A DNA stretch of 64,000 nucleotides, from assembly GCA_007258455.2 (NCBI GenBank), contig VDFB02262690.1, positions 124,001-188,000 on the forward strand, read 5' to 3'. The position numbers and the translations under genes are program-made. Positions within the stretch are counted from its first letter, which is position 1. Each line of letters starts with the position of its first letter. The notes beneath the pieces are model-generated. The model worked only from the letters and a program-made list of their open reading frames with translations, was not told where the DNA came from and ran no database searches. Shown in pieces: positions 1-10,785 of the stretch. The stretch is from Sequoia sempervirens. Lineage: Eukaryota > Streptophyta > Pinopsida > Cupressales > Cupressaceae.

Positions 1-121
1 TCATTTGAGCAGACTCGCTCAAATTTAATGACTGTTTATGATTAGGCCTACTGACCTATATGTGAATCTTCTCTAGGTAATACCTCCCGAAGCTACCCCA
101 AAACATCAACACTCCCTCTTA
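1..121 (-). repeat. Candidate 3' LTR edge and polypurine tract of Copia-1
   Basis: On the minus strand the bases TAAGAGGGAG (121-112) form a short polypurine tract, followed directly by TGTTGATG (111-104), a typical LTR start. The position fits, since the tail of the copia pol reading frame ends about 360 bases upstream at 481. The matching start was not found in the LTR at 9500-9850, so the boundary is an inference from motif and position. Confidence 0.42.
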
Positions 122-267
122 GCTAGGGAGGTATTCATAGGAAAATGTCTTCCTCGAGTCCTACTCAAGGGTATCATGTCTCGTCATGGATTCTCTCAAT
201 ATGACATCCACAATGACTACACTCAATTGTGGGAAACACAACTCAGTCTTAGAGATGTGTTCTATAC

Positions 268-390
268 AAGGGCTTTCACCTCATATTTCTCTGTCTCAGA
301 GAAATATACGTTACAAGGGCTTTCACCTCACATTTCTCCGTCTTACACTATAAGGGCTTTCACCTATATTTCTTTGTCTTAGAGAAATAT
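268..390. repeat. Three short imperfect tandem repeats
   Basis: The motif AAGGGCTTTCACCT occurs at 268, 315 and 352, each time followed by a variant of ATATTTCTCTGTCTTAGAG. Spacing is 47 and 37 bases. It lies between the copia pol end and the 3' LTR edge. No function is visible. Confidence 0.6.
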
Positions 391-480
391 ATGCTATGAC
401 AGATCAGTCCGTCGTTTTGTCCATTCCCCTAACATAGGGAAAATATTTTAATGATGTTGTGACTCTCTCTCAACGAGGGC

Positions 481-549
481 ACCATTTTCCACCACCCCAA
501 GCTTGTCTTGGAAGTGCACAAATTTCACCCTAGAAAGAGGCTTGGTGAG
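481..549 (-). pseudogene. C-terminal tail of copia RNase H (fragment)
   Basis: The minus strand from 549 to 481 reads LTKPLSRVKFVHFQDKLGVV followed by ENG, without a stop. This closely matches the end of plant Ty1/copia polyproteins, where the phrase ADILTKPLS..KF..FR.KLGV closes the RNase H domain. Only about 23 residues are clear, and the catalytic part of RNase H is not recognisable upstream. It marks the 3' end of the Copia-1 coding region and agrees with the polypurine tract further along the minus strand. Confidence 0.6.
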
Positions 550-2055
550 ATATCAATCGTTTGATCATCAATGCCAATATACTGGTGCTAATTTGCTTTC
601 CTTAGCACCATTTCTGACCCTTCCATACTTGATGCCCCCAATGTTCCAAACACTGGCCCTACCTCTTAGTTGCGAGTCCCAGTCTTCACAATCCCTTGCA
701 AGATACCTGCCTTGCCTTAACCCGATTTGAGTAGATTCTTCAGAACTACTCTCTCCACCACTACGAGAACCCTGCCTTGACTTCCTTCACTGAGCTGATC
801 CATCCTTTTGATACATTCCTGCAAAACCTTCCATGCTTACTTGGTCGGGTTCAAGCTACTCAGACTTCTCATCCAAGTGCCACCACAAACATCTTTTTGC
901 ACCTTTTGCAGTACTAACTCCCAACTAAACTCAACTCCAAGCATCTACATCAACCTCTTGACCTCCTCCTCCAAGGTTTTTTGCAATGCTTGCTGCCCCA
1001 GTGGAATGACCTCCATTCCACACTTATGGCACTACACCTAGTAGCACCCTCAACTGACTTCCAAGAGTCCATCCCTCCTTCCTTCACTCCAAGACTTGGT
1101 CCTCTTCGACCTCATCCCATATCACCTTATTCTGAATAGATTTGCGGTGCTACCAATGTCAAATCCACTTTGACTGCCTTGTGCAGTTCCCTCTCTCTGT
1201 AGCTGGAAAAGCCTTTCAAAGACTTGGCACCTAGCCTTGCAACATTGCAACCTACTTAGCAGACACCTTCACACCTCTAGCCAATGGATCCACCTCCTAG
1301 CTTCCTCCACTTGACCCAATCTCCAATTCTCCTTGAAGACCCACCTATGACTTCTCTTCGAGCCCAAACATTCTGGCATACTTTCTCTAGTCTCCACTTC
1401 TACTTTTCAGTGTCACAACTTCTTTTCATCGAGCCCCTCCAGTTTCTCGTGACATAGGACTCCATAGGATCGCCCTACACCCATTCATATCCAAAACACT
1501 TCCACCACGAGTTCAACTCAACTTACGCTTGCTGATCCACTTACTTTGTTCTGTGTATCCCTAGATACTTTGCCTCTTCATTCCCACCTCCACGATGGTT
1601 CTACTACAAACCTACCTAAGTTTGCCTTGGTGCCTTCCAAAGACACCCCTTTCTACATTACTTCACCCACATTGAGCAGCCCCAAACTTTGTTGCGTTTC
1701 TTCTGTATGCCCATTACATTGCCTCTTGGCACGCCTCATGCCCAATTTTGCTTGTAACACTGCACCAAAAGCTCTGTCCAACCTCCTTTGTGCTCACTCC
1801 TCATGGATGAAACCTTTGCAACACCTTCATCAATGCCTTATTGCACTAGTTTGACTCTGCCAAAACTCCTAGTTCAAATTTCCCATTTAGCCTGACCTTG
1901 TCCAATCCAATTGGTAAGAATTTCCCTTGTGACTCAACGTCCTCTTGGTCTCTCCCATCTTAGGGCCTATCCACCACCTGATTTACTCCTCGGATCTGTC
2001 CTTGACAACATCCTACTCCTCAAACTCAATGCCTAACTCAAGTCCCCAATATTCA
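550..2055. other. Unassigned stretch where copia RT should lie
   Basis: About 1.5 kb, rich in C and T on the plus strand, with short open frames on both strands that match nothing I recognise. A copia reverse transcriptase plus RNase H would need about 2.2 kb here. The segment is therefore either a shortened and heavily mutated RT region or unrelated DNA that replaced it. Confidence 0.4.
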
Positions 2056-3068
2056 ATGAGGACCTCTGTTCTAAACATATACTGCGGTTTTGGAAGCCTC
2101 TGACCATAGGAAATTCTGCAAAACTTTGATCAAGGATCATAGCCTTTGTTGCCTCTACTATAGATTTGTTCTTTCTTTCGACAACTCCATTTTGCTGAGG
2201 ATTGTACAAAACACAGAACTCCCTCTTGATCCCTGCCTCAATACAAAATTACGAAATCCTCCAGAAGTGTATTCCCCTCCATTATCTGATCTCAGAACCT
2301 TAATCCTCATCCCGGACATGTTCTCAACTTATGTCTTGAATTCTCAGAATCTATCAAGAATTTCCTCAGACTCCTTAGATTTCAAGAAGTAAATCCAAGT
2401 CTTTTGGGAATAATCATCGATGAAAGTCACCTAGTACCAAAATCCACTTAGTGACACCACAAACATTGGTCCACACAAATTAGAATGGATAAGATCTAAG
2501 ATCCCCTTGGATCTACTATCACTACTCTAGAGGAAACTCTTGGTATTCTTACCAAGTGTGCATCCTCTGCAAATGTCATCATGCTCTATACTGAGCTTCA
2601 GGAGACGTGTATGAATGTTGCAGGAAATAGCTCTCAGTAACAAACACTCCTATGCCATAACTCACTTAGACTGATAGAGCCATGAAATAATGCCTGAACT
2701 AGTCGAATCGTCAATCTGTATAGACTCTCCTAATGAATAGCAATCACACGAGCATAACTAGCATCATCTCCAATCATAACCTGTAAATTAGACTCTTTCT
2801 CTACTAAGTCTGTTAGATGCTCGTTGTAGCCTGTGACGTGACGTGAAGCACCACTATCTATCAACCAAGTATCATTGTCAGTTGATACATTACTTGAAAG
2901 AGCAGAGATGAATAGGAATCTTTATAAATCGTCTTTGACTGTCTTGACTACTAAGATGTCTCTTCGTCAATGTCGGTAGTAGAAACATGTTGCATTAACT
3001 TTAATTTACAATCTTGGGTATAGTGGCCATACTTGTCGCACCCGTAGCACTGAATATGAGAAAGATCC
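2056..3068 (-). pseudogene. Copia-1 gag zinc knuckle, protease and integrase (broken)
   Basis: From right to left on the minus strand: a CX2CX4HX4C zinc knuckle preceded by DLSHIQ (3049-3008), typical of the end of copia gag; a retropepsin site with LIDSGAS (about 2858-2844); the GAG-pre-integrase signature CRGCTLGK (2573-2550); an integrase core with FIDDY near 2415; PQQNGVVERKN near 2200-2174, containing the third catalytic acidic residue; and a degraded integrase end resembling AVYV.NR.PH near 2080. Frames change several times and there are in-frame stops. The family function is processing of the element polyprotein and insertion of its cDNA. This copy cannot make the protein. The clear copia signal stops at about 3068, where inserted DNA begins. 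Confidence 0.85.
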
Positions 3069-3629
3069 TTCTAATTCACTAATCAAATCGTGGTAGCTCA
3101 TATCATTACTTGGAAAATATCAAACTCAGATATCCTTCAAACAACGAATGACGAATTGACTCCTGTTATTAATTAGCCAATAGGCTATATATAGAGTGAG
3201 GTTCCAGCTGAAACCTGACTCATGCCCCCAAACCTCTTTTTTTGTTCGGTAAACCGCGCTTGAAAACAGGCTTGAGTGATCGGTGCAGAGATATCTTGCA
3301 AAGTACATTGGAGAAGAAAAGAGAATTATTGCAAAATTGGACATGGTATTAACAGCTGCCTTCAATCTCACCTAATACTTTCACCGCCACATTACGATAT
3401 TTCCTCCATACATATCTTTTGTCATGAGATTTTCATTGCACGGGTGATCGCCATTGAAATCAGAAGAGTTGTTGAAGACTTAATTCTTGATAGTTACCGT
3501 TTGGCATGGGAATCACTTGCATATTTACTCCACCGATAGCAATAGGAAGTGCTTTCCCATTTCTCTCATTTGGTCCATGAAATCTAATTTTCTTTTACTA
3601 TGAATAGATTGAAGCAGCGGCTGGAGAGA

Positions 3630-4110
3630 GATTGCGTTTTTGTCGTTGTTGACGAGGAGCCGATGACTATTACTGCTGATGCCGGTGTTGGGTTCTAAAC
3701 ACTCGTGAATATGCTCGCATAAAAGGGGCTTGCGTTGCCTCATACAATCAACTAGGTTGGCGTCTCGATGGTTGGTGCTATTAGTACCACGGCTCATGGG
3801 AGAGATGTATGGGGAAAGGGCGGTGGAATCTATCAGCATGTGGCGGGGATAAGCATGGTGTTTCCTATAGTGGCAAATGAAGGCTACACAAAACTTATTC
3901 ATTTGATAGAAAAGGACGAGGCTCTCAATGTCACTAGGGTTTCACTAGGATTACTGTGTGTCATTTCACAGGTGACGTTCTTGGTGGAGAAGATGTTTAA
4001 GCATATTTGAGAGATGATTCAGATATGGAGAAATCCTTCGTAAAATTTTCTGCTCAATTTATTGGTATCCTTCGTTCTCTAGAGTGCAACATATTTTTTT
4101 CATAAACTAT
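3630..4110 (+). pseudogene. L-gulonolactone oxidase, internal fragment (pseudogene)
   Basis: One frame from 3630 to 4010 reads MTITADAGVGF, then KGLALPHT, then STTAHGRDVWGKG, EGYTKL, VSLGLLCVISQVTF and MFKHI. This follows the FAD-binding region of plant L-gulonolactone oxidases, whose usual phrases are MTVESGVTLRQLI, GLALPHTPYW, GTGAHGSSLWGKG and AKVSLGVLGVISQVT..L.PMFKRS. These membrane- or wall-associated flavoproteins oxidise L-gulono-1,4-lactone towards ascorbate or related lactones. The frame has stops at 3696, 3720 and 3753 and ends at 4008. After it, a shift to another frame gives DDSDMEKSF, again like the family. The start, the C-terminal catalytic domain and any further exons are missing. 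It lies within E1 on the same strand, which suggests capture of a gene piece followed by decay. Confidence 0.85.
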
Positions 4111-5817
4111 TTATTGGAATATATTTTTCTTCAAGAATGTGCTCTTCTCTTTGATATTTAAATGCATTTTGTATCGAGATAACAATGCCCTTTTTTCGCT
4201 AATGTAGATTTAAGAATTGAGATTATTTTCAATATTTTAGCGTGATGTGTAATTTTTTTTCAAACCCCTTCTATAATTTTGGTGTTCCAGCTACATCAAA
4301 TGATATGCTGTATATATTTTAAATTACAGTTTCCATGTTTATTTCTATATATTTTTCTATAGAAGGTTGTTGGGAATGAGTGAGGCTGGAAGTGGCCATC
4401 AAATTGCACCCCCGTCCATTACTCAGTGATACGTTGCAAATGCTGGTCCATATGTGAAGCTACAGGAAGAGGACGACTGGTTGAAGCATCCAAAAAGGGA
4501 ACATTTCACAGGTTTGACCTGCTGTTAGAGTGAATGATAGGCATTGCGTTGTCTGGACTAACTGGTTGTAGAAAAGCAGTATTGGAAGATGTTTTGCTCT
4601 GTTGGTTCTTGTGCTTTGACAATTTTGAATTTATGAGGCAGTATTCACATAGGACAGGGCCTATCTTGACACAAGAATCCCTCTCCTTATATTTTGATTA
4701 ATTTTGCTATGGTTAGATGCAATAATTTCTAGGTTTGTTTACATATATCATAAATGCAAGGTTTATGGGTACAAAGTAATAATAAATAAACCCTTTTGTT
4801 CTTCCAATATCCAGTGCAAGAGTACATAAGGAAAAATTATATTCTTATATTTCTTCTCTGATTTCTGCACTCTCATATCCATATCATGCAAGGATAACTA
4901 CACCTTTTCAGTAACATGCATGCACAATGAGTACTACTCATGCCTTACCCATGCTTGATTCTTTTGTTGATGCTTTGGATTTTTTTGTTTTACTCACTTC
5001 ACAAATCTCATTTCAAATGCATTCAAAAAATTTAAAATAAGTACATTCAGTATAGATATCTATCAACTGTAAGTGCGCCACTTATGCCATCCATTTGGCC
5101 ATCTATTCCACTCATATACTCCATCAGATTTTTCCACATTTTAAATAAAAAAAATGAGATACCACATTATAATGTTACATTTTGAACACAACAATTTATG
5201 CACCAATCCTCACACATCATATTGTAAGGCTAAAGTGTTAGATGGTAATCATATTCTGATACAGATGATGTGATGCCCTCCCTATCTACAACCATAAACA
5301 AATTGCAACTTGAGATAAGCAGCTGACTACTGGGGTCACAACAACACATGATTTTGGTGCAAATAAAAAAAAACATGGTGGTTTTACTTGTATTTAATAC
5401 TGGCATGATAAGGTTTGAGATAACCAAGCAATCCCCTTTTACATGGTAATGCATGCGAACTCATGCACTAATTCTTAGGCATGGTTATGTTCAGTAATTC
5501 TGGTAAAGCCCATTCTTTTTATCCCAGGTTTACTTCATTACTATTCCGGATTGCAATCCCAACCTATCCAGTGCAGTCAAGACTGAACCAATTCAAGAAT
5601 TAGTATCTCTTTTCTTCTTATTCATGAAGAATATAGATGTATATGTATGTATGTATATGCACATACAATGTAGCATTTTTTTTGTTCTTAGTTGCACACA
5701 AAAATAGGTATTCACCATGTTCTATCAATCATTGCTGACAAGAATCATTGTCTTTGCTATGGCTATGGATCTGCACTTTCAACACTCATAACAAAGAGTC
5801 ATTCAATCAATAATTAA
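4111..5817. other. E1 interior with no firm gene
   Basis: AT-rich DNA between the two captured fragments. A short open stretch at about 4437-4540 reads YVKLQEEDDWLKHPKREHFT and stops at an ACAG/GT that could be a splice donor. It is a possible upstream exon of the P3 gene or of another captured gene, but I cannot match it. Otherwise there are only simple AT-rich tracts and a short TATG microsatellite near 5640. Confidence 0.35.
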
Positions 5818-5818
5818 G

Positions 5819-6149
5819 GATCGAGAGCTGTTCAGTCTTCTTTCTCATACGTTACTCCTTCCTCTATTGTATTCCAGGTACTTTTAGACAACCATATAAT
5901 TCATTTTTCTTCTCGGTTCTGTATTTAAAAAGAAAAAAAATTGGCTGTGGTTTGTTGTTTTCCCTTAGTTTTGAATTGGGGTTAGGGATTATGCTGCAGG
6001 TGATCATTGGGGGTGTAGGTGGAGGCGGTGGATTTATTTCCAGTGGCGGAGCGGCGGCTGGAGGTGGTGCTGCTACACTTGCTGATGAGTCCCCTGCCGA
6101 GGAGGAAGAAGAAAGTGATGATGACATGGGCTTCTCTTTGTTTGATTAG
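5819..6149 (+). pseudogene. RPP3: Acidic ribosomal protein P3, last two exons (gene fragment)
   Basis: Exon 5819-5877 reads AVQSSFSYVTPSSIVFQ. A GT-AG intron of 122 bases follows (5878-5999, CAG/GTACTT and TGCTGCAG/GTG). Exon 6000-6149 continues in phase with VIIGGVGGGGGF, an Ala/Gly-rich hinge, an acidic run, and the invariant tail EESDDDMGFSLFD before TAG. Plant P3 is a P-stalk protein of the 60S subunit. The S.VTPSSAVFQVIIG phrase separates it from P1 and P2, and the C-terminal tail binds elongation factors. No stop or shift is seen in these 70 codons, so they are better preserved than the neighbouring oxidase piece. The first exons with the GVFTFVC-type start were not found, so no full protein can be made. 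The retained intron argues for DNA-level capture rather than retroposition. Confidence 0.82.
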
Positions 6150-8431
6150 GTTAGGGTTAATTAGCATTCATCTTCATTTTAGACAGACATGGGCATTTTT
6201 GTGGACCTTATAATTGAAATGGGTCTGACTAAGAAATTTGATTACAAGAGGGATTACAGAGACTTTCGATGAGGTGTTCTTATGTTATTTGAAATGACAA
6301 ATCTTGGCGGTATGTAAGTTATGATTATTTCTCTACTGCAATGTGATGTAATTTTTCTATAACATTCTACAAGTTTTTAAATGCAAATGGTTGTTAGAGG
6401 TCTGATAAAGTTTTACAAATGTATGAGGTTTATGTGAGGGCAGTATATGATCTAAAGATTAGGTTGGCTGTAGAATATGGTTAGCTGTTCATTTTAACAA
6501 TAGCTATGTTAGGATCTGCGGTTCATGTAGTGAAACATTTTTTTTGCTATGGAGCTCTATTCAATTAGGTTTTGTTATTTATTTAATTTGTGTAGGTAAA
6601 CATTTTGATTTCCCCCAGTTTTAACTAATGGGAAGCCATGCACTTGGTTTCAATTTTCTGGTGCCCTTTTAGATTAAAGTCTCTTTATCTGCAGTTCTTC
6701 AATTTAAACATAGTACATGTCCTGAATAGTTGCACAAACTCTATTGGCCTACAAAATTGTGCTCTTTATTTTTTATAGGGAGGCAGTTTTTAACATTAGA
6801 GCCAAAGGAGTGGCTTGATCCTTGAATATTTCAAACTATAGGATTTGACCTTATCATTTTTAATTAGTTTGGTTGCTCAATCAATTCCCCGTATAGAAAA
6901 TATTGCAATGATTCATTGATAGTGGGACCTAGCGATGATATTTTTAAAGAAACATTGGGTAAATTGTAATGAAACAAAACAGAGATGTTCTTAAAGAAAC
7001 GCATTTTTAGAAGTGGCAATTTTGTTCCAGTTTTGAATCTTGATTTGCAGGTGTAGTACATTTTATAAATAGAATATAGTTGAAGGCATCGTTGACAAGA
7101 ACTTTTTTGTCAAATGTGCCTCAAATTGATAGAGATAACAGATCTAATTCTGGATTCAATGTTCTTGGAGAATGTTGTATGGAGGGGTACCATCATAGAA
7201 TACAGTGTCCTAGATTGATCCATAGTACCAAAATTTTAAATAAGTGCATTAATGGAGGCCAAATCACATTCTAATATGTGGGATTTGGATGGTGTTCTGG
7301 GGCTTCGATGTTTTTATTTTAAGGACATATCAATGATATCATTATTTTATTTGGAGAGTGCATTTCTCCACTGTTTTCGGGCTTTACAACACAGTGAGGT
7401 TCATAGTTTGACCACTACGTTTTCTATTTTATATAGTATTGCTAATTTCTACAAAATGTTTTTAGGTGCTATTTAAAGAGTACTATAACAAAGATCCATC
7501 TAATGGTAGGGATGGGACGCAAGAAAATTGTAGCTGCTGCAAACTGAGGAAAATTTTCAACAAATGAAAGCAAACGTGTGGTTTGTTTCTTGTGATAATA
7601 TTTTTAGAATTTCTTTGTCCAGTTCAACAATAAAACCCTACAACATCTAGTGGGGTCAAAAAATTTGGTCTGCATGAAACTGTACAATAGCAAAAATGTT
7701 GACAATTTTTGGCGAACCTTTTGAGAAATGTCTGTGTTCGTCCCTTGGAAAGATAGTTGGACACTATAGAATTTTTGACAAGTGGTAGCATAAGTATATG
7801 GTTTATATCTTGTGATAATATGATTTAGATTAGTTTGTGTTTTCTAATAAAAAATACACCAGAGCCAAATTGTCCATTGCAGGAGTTTGTATGTCTGCAA
7901 AAATTAACCCCATTTTTTCTGCAATATTCACTGAAGTTTCTTGGTGGCCTGCTATTGGACTACAAGGTGGGCATCTACTTCTTTGAATTTTAGGAAAATG
8001 GCATTTGAGTAATTTTCATTTTTATATTTGAGCATGCAGGCTACATAGCATGAACAAATGATCTTGTGCCATCTTCTCATCCTCTTAATAGTGCACCTAC
8101 AAATATAACAAATCCTTATATAAGTTATTGCTATGGAGATTGAATAACAATGGAGTTTCATGGCTTTAGAAAATTATATGAAGAGTAATGATAAGAAATA
8201 CCTGGTTGTGGTATACGTGAATTTTATTTTTTACTTCATGTTATTTGCCAAAAGCAGCTGCATGATACATGTTACACATCAACTTACAGGGCATACATAC
8301 ATAATGACAGTTTTCCAACTCTCTGCACAAATGAATAAGAAATCATTGATTACAAAATCTTCAAAAATGAACTTTATATAAATATTTTCATCAATTCACA
8401 ATAAAAAATATAATTTTCTATCGACGTAACC
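6150..8431. other. E1 interior: probable P3 3' flank, then unassigned DNA
   Basis: The first few hundred bases after the P3 stop are T-rich and could be its 3' untranslated region and downstream flank. The rest, to the terminal hairpin, has no long open frame and no family I recognise. It is about 65-70% A+T by eye. Confidence 0.4.
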
Positions 8432-8461
8432 CTTGCACCCCTCCCTGGTGCAAGTGCTAGT
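8432..8461 (+). other. 3' terminal hairpin and CTAG|T end of E1
   Basis: Stem arms 8432-8439 and 8447-8454, loop 8440-8446, then TG, CTAG (8457-8460) and host T (8461). The 46 bases ending here match the minus-strand end at 18895-18892 at all but a handful of positions, including TTTCTATCG upstream of the hairpin. Just outside, GTGCTAG and CTAGCAC form a further inverted repeat around TATAT, so the exact outer boundary could be a few bases off. Confidence 0.65.
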
Positions 8462-9302
8462 ATATCTAGCACCGATGAAAACACTCAGATCTCAAGAATG
8501 AAATTGAATTAACTTTGGTTTTAGATCACAAAGGCAACACAGTGATATCAATTCATTGATTAAACTTGGCAGCAACAAGTCATATATCACCACTCTTAGA
8601 CTAGCATCGCACAAGAAATGTGTGTACGACGTCTAATATTAAAAGGAAGGCAACTGGAACTCAAGAACCACCAATACATAGTTTAAATTAGTAGAACAAC
8701 CTTAGGGAATTGGAGCGCAGTAACCTGGAAATCGATTTATTACCAATGAATATATATATATATATATGACCAATCTCGACATTGAAGTGTCATCCCAGTG
8801 ACATGCACCACAAACCAGATTGTGATATCCATGAATGTCTAGCCGCAACGATGTGATGAACCCGTGAAACTGAGATACTCCTCCCGTTCAAGGTATAGCC
8901 GTAAGATGTTTGTGCTTGATCAAGTTGCAGGTGATAGTGCCTGAAAGCCGCGATCTGGGAAAGACAAGGTGGTGCGACCCAATTCCGGCAAAGAGCAACC
9001 GGCAATGGGATGTCTCAGAATCAATGCTCGATGAAAGACACCCGATTATTGAATTGATGCGCTCTCCCGATCAGCCTTCTTCCGCGAGCTAAGGAAGTCT
9101 ATTGATGACTTACGGGGTCCCTCCGCCAAGAGTGCTACACAATCGTTGGTGTTAAATGTTTCGGAAGCCACTGCTTTGACTCCTGGTATATGCCCGATGG
9201 TGAATCTGGCACCAGTTATGAACACGGGTGATCCAACCAGTAGGCGATCAAACTTGGGCAACTTGAATCTCCCACTGATGCTCTAAAGCCTCATCAAGCC
9301 TA
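8461..9302. other. Unassigned insert in Copia-1 gag, with a coding-like patch
   Basis: This segment separates the Helitron-like element from the gag start of Copia-1 and does not read as gag. It is less AT-rich than its surroundings. From about 9073 to 9285 the plus strand is open for some 70 codons, with phrases such as RELRKSIDDLRGPSAKSA and TALTPGICPMVNLAP. A second frame is open at 8910-9092, so a frameshift near 9070 is likely. It may be a linker piece of a LINE ORF1 or a host protein. I do not recognise it. Confidence 0.35.
8751..8768. repeat. (TA)n microsatellite
   Basis: Nine TA units in a row. Confidence 0.95.
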
Positions 9303-9392
9303 AACTTCCAAGGTAATGAGTACCTTAAACTTCCAAGAATTGAAGTTTGAAGCCCCATCAAGCCTATCTTCTGCCTTGACACTAGTCACCAT
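9303..9392 (-). pseudogene. Start of Copia-1 gag
   Basis: The minus-strand ATG at 9392 opens MVTSVKAEDRLDGASNFNSW and continues with KFKVLITLE before a stop. This is the standard opening of many plant copia gag proteins (EDRLDG..NF..WK.R...LE). It lies about 95 bases after the primer site, as expected. After 30 codons the match ends, and part of the nearby sequence (CATCAAGCCTAAACTTCCAA) is locally duplicated. The remainder of gag up to the zinc knuckle at about 3050 is missing. Confidence 0.72.
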
Positions 9393-9486
9393 CTTCTTTT
9401 ATGAGCAACTACCCTAAACAAAGAATTGTCTTCCACACAACCCGGAATTATGCTTACTCAAATCTGATCAGATTTTCTTGAACCTT

Positions 9487-9499
9487 GGCTGTGATACTA
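9487..9499 (-). promoter_or_regulatory. Primer-binding site of Copia-1
   Basis: On the minus strand TAGTATCACAGCC directly follows the LTR end AATTAACA. It differs at two bases from TGGTATCAGAGCC, the plant copia site complementary to initiator Met-tRNA. It primes minus-strand cDNA synthesis. Confidence 0.68.
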
Positions 9500-9850
9500 T
9501 GTTAATTTTTTAGATCAGATATGAATAGTAAGCAGAAAAATGCAGAGAGACAATGTACACAGTATTTTTATCCTGGGAAAAACCTTCTACTCAAGGGAGA
9601 AAAACCCATCAGAACCTTACTAATGATAGACAAGTACAAAGGTGCAAAATCGCACTTGAGAATCAAGCCAAAAATAGGCAGAATACAATGATACAATCCA
9701 GCATTGTCATAAAATAATTCGTGCTCTTCCTTAAGACTTTTGTGGTAGCGAAATTCCTTCTTGATAGCGAACTGAAATGAATAAATTGATTGAATGAGGA
9801 GAGTCTCTCTCCTATTTATACAAATCCAGGCGTCATTCTTCACTTTCAAT
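9500..9850 (-). repeat. 5' LTR of Copia-1 (3' part)
   Basis: The LTR ends at 9500 with AACA next to the primer site. A TATAAATA box lies on the minus strand at 9820-9813, about 310 bases before the LTR end, so this part holds the promoter, R and U5. The upstream limit (U3 start) could not be found, and the 9850 boundary is arbitrary. Confidence 0.6.
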
Positions 9851-10019
9851 TTTGAGCATAATGAATTTCTAATTTATTTTTAACTTTTAATTAAACTATA
9901 AATCTTAAAAACGAGGAAATTATAAAACGGCGATAGGAAAGAAGAAAATGCGTGAAAATGCGAAGGTAAATGAGGTTGATGAAGGCATGTACTCAACGAG
10001 GAAGATTGACGGTAAGATT

Positions 10020-10785
10020 GCTGCCACAAGGCTCCCTCCTGTCTCCAGAGGGTTTCTTGCCATTGATTGTCACCCCTCTCGATTTTGTCTCTGCTGCACA
10101 GGTCAAGGAAAATTCAAACCATGCCCCTAAAGCGAATCCAAATGTTTCCAATAAGCCAGATGAAGTTGGTGGTGACCTTGACAAAAGTCTTTATTTCTTC
10201 AGGGATATCCCTGTGTCTTTCTCTTGTTCCCCGCTTGAGTTATGCCTCTTGAAGTAGCACCTTGCCTTTGTTATCGTAGATTTGGAAAGCCGATCCAGTA
10301 TCTGTTGGGTGATGGCAAGGAAACCTTATTTAGTTGAAATCTACAGGTGGGTAGAGGGCCGAAGTTTCTTGGCTTTCTATCACTGACCTTGCAGTGATCA
10401 TGCTCTCCAATGGATTTTTTGATGTAAATTTCTTCTCTCAATTGGAAAGAGATTCAGTTTGGCCCATGGTTTTCTGTGAAGAATGGTGTCTTCATGTGCC
10501 TCTCATATCCCTTCTCTATCCCCTGTAAGGTTGTTTTTCTGTAGGTTCCATGCTGCTCAGGGCTTTATAATCTTACTCTTCTCTTGTACCATGGATTCAA
10601 TACGATTTTTAAAGGACTTTGATTTTGTTGTTTATCACGATTCCAGAGAGTTTCCTGAAGGGATGGGTTCTAGGGGGAAGACCAAGGGCTTAAGTTTGGA
10701 GATAGTGGGGGATGGCAGTAATGACCTAAATATACATGTAGTACTTAGAAAGATTAGTTATAAAAAATGTATCAAGAAAAAGTAG
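10020..10785 (+). pseudogene. Possible LINE ORF1 (DUF4283-like) remnant
   Basis: Short plus-strand pieces in different frames resemble a DUF4283 domain: AVIMLSNGFFDVNFFSQLER near 10392-10450, then GPWFSVKNGVF near 10460. In plant LINE ORF1 the usual wording is a hydrophobic strand, NG(F/Y)F.V.F....R, GPW.......L..PW. Frames at 9970-10257 and 10483-10785 are open but not clearly related. No zinc knuckle was found. The call rests on weak similarity. Confidence 0.33.

Larger units (their letters stand above)
3172..8460 (+). mobile_element. Helitron-like element E1 with captured gene fragments
   Basis: The right end has a stem of 8 perfect pairs (CTTGCACC and GGTGCAAG, 7-base loop), then TG, then CTAG, with a T as the next host base. 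A 3' hairpin followed by CTRR next to T is the hallmark of Helitrons, although the hairpin here is unusually close to the end (2 bases instead of about 10). The left end contains ATTAGCCAATAGGCTATATA and a near-palindrome of AGGTTC and GAAACCT. Both ends recur in the opposite orientation at 18892-22293. No Rep/helicase is present, so the copy is non-autonomous. It lies inside the gag of Copia-1 and contains pieces of two host genes on its own strand. Weak points: the 5' end does not show a clean A|TC, and 3069-3171 next to it is unexplained. Confidence 0.6.
1..9850 (-). mobile_element. Copia-1: decayed Ty1/copia retrotransposon, split by later insertions
   Basis: Read on the minus strand, the parts lie in copia order: LTR with TATA box (9850 to 9500), Met-tRNA-like primer site (9499-9487), gag start (9392), then after a gap the gag zinc knuckle (about 3050), protease (about 2850), integrase (2650-2056), the C-terminal tail of RNase H (549-481), and a polypurine tract with LTR start (121-104). 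PR before INT before RNase H is diagnostic of Ty1/copia. Reverse transcriptase is not recognisable between 550 and 2055. The gag is opened between about 3070 and 9303 by foreign DNA, most of it the Helitron-like element at 3172-8460. Stops and frameshifts are frequent, so the element is dead. The outer end of the right LTR and the part left of base 1 were not seen. Confidence 0.8.

Noticed and set aside
1546..1854. Plus-strand frame of 102 codons
   Set aside because: Antisense to the region where copia RT should be; rich in Ser, Leu and Pro with no family match.
3126..3371. Minus-strand frame of 81 codons at the left end of E1
   Set aside because: It runs across the junction of Copia-1 gag flank and the conserved E1 terminus, so it is not a single coding unit.
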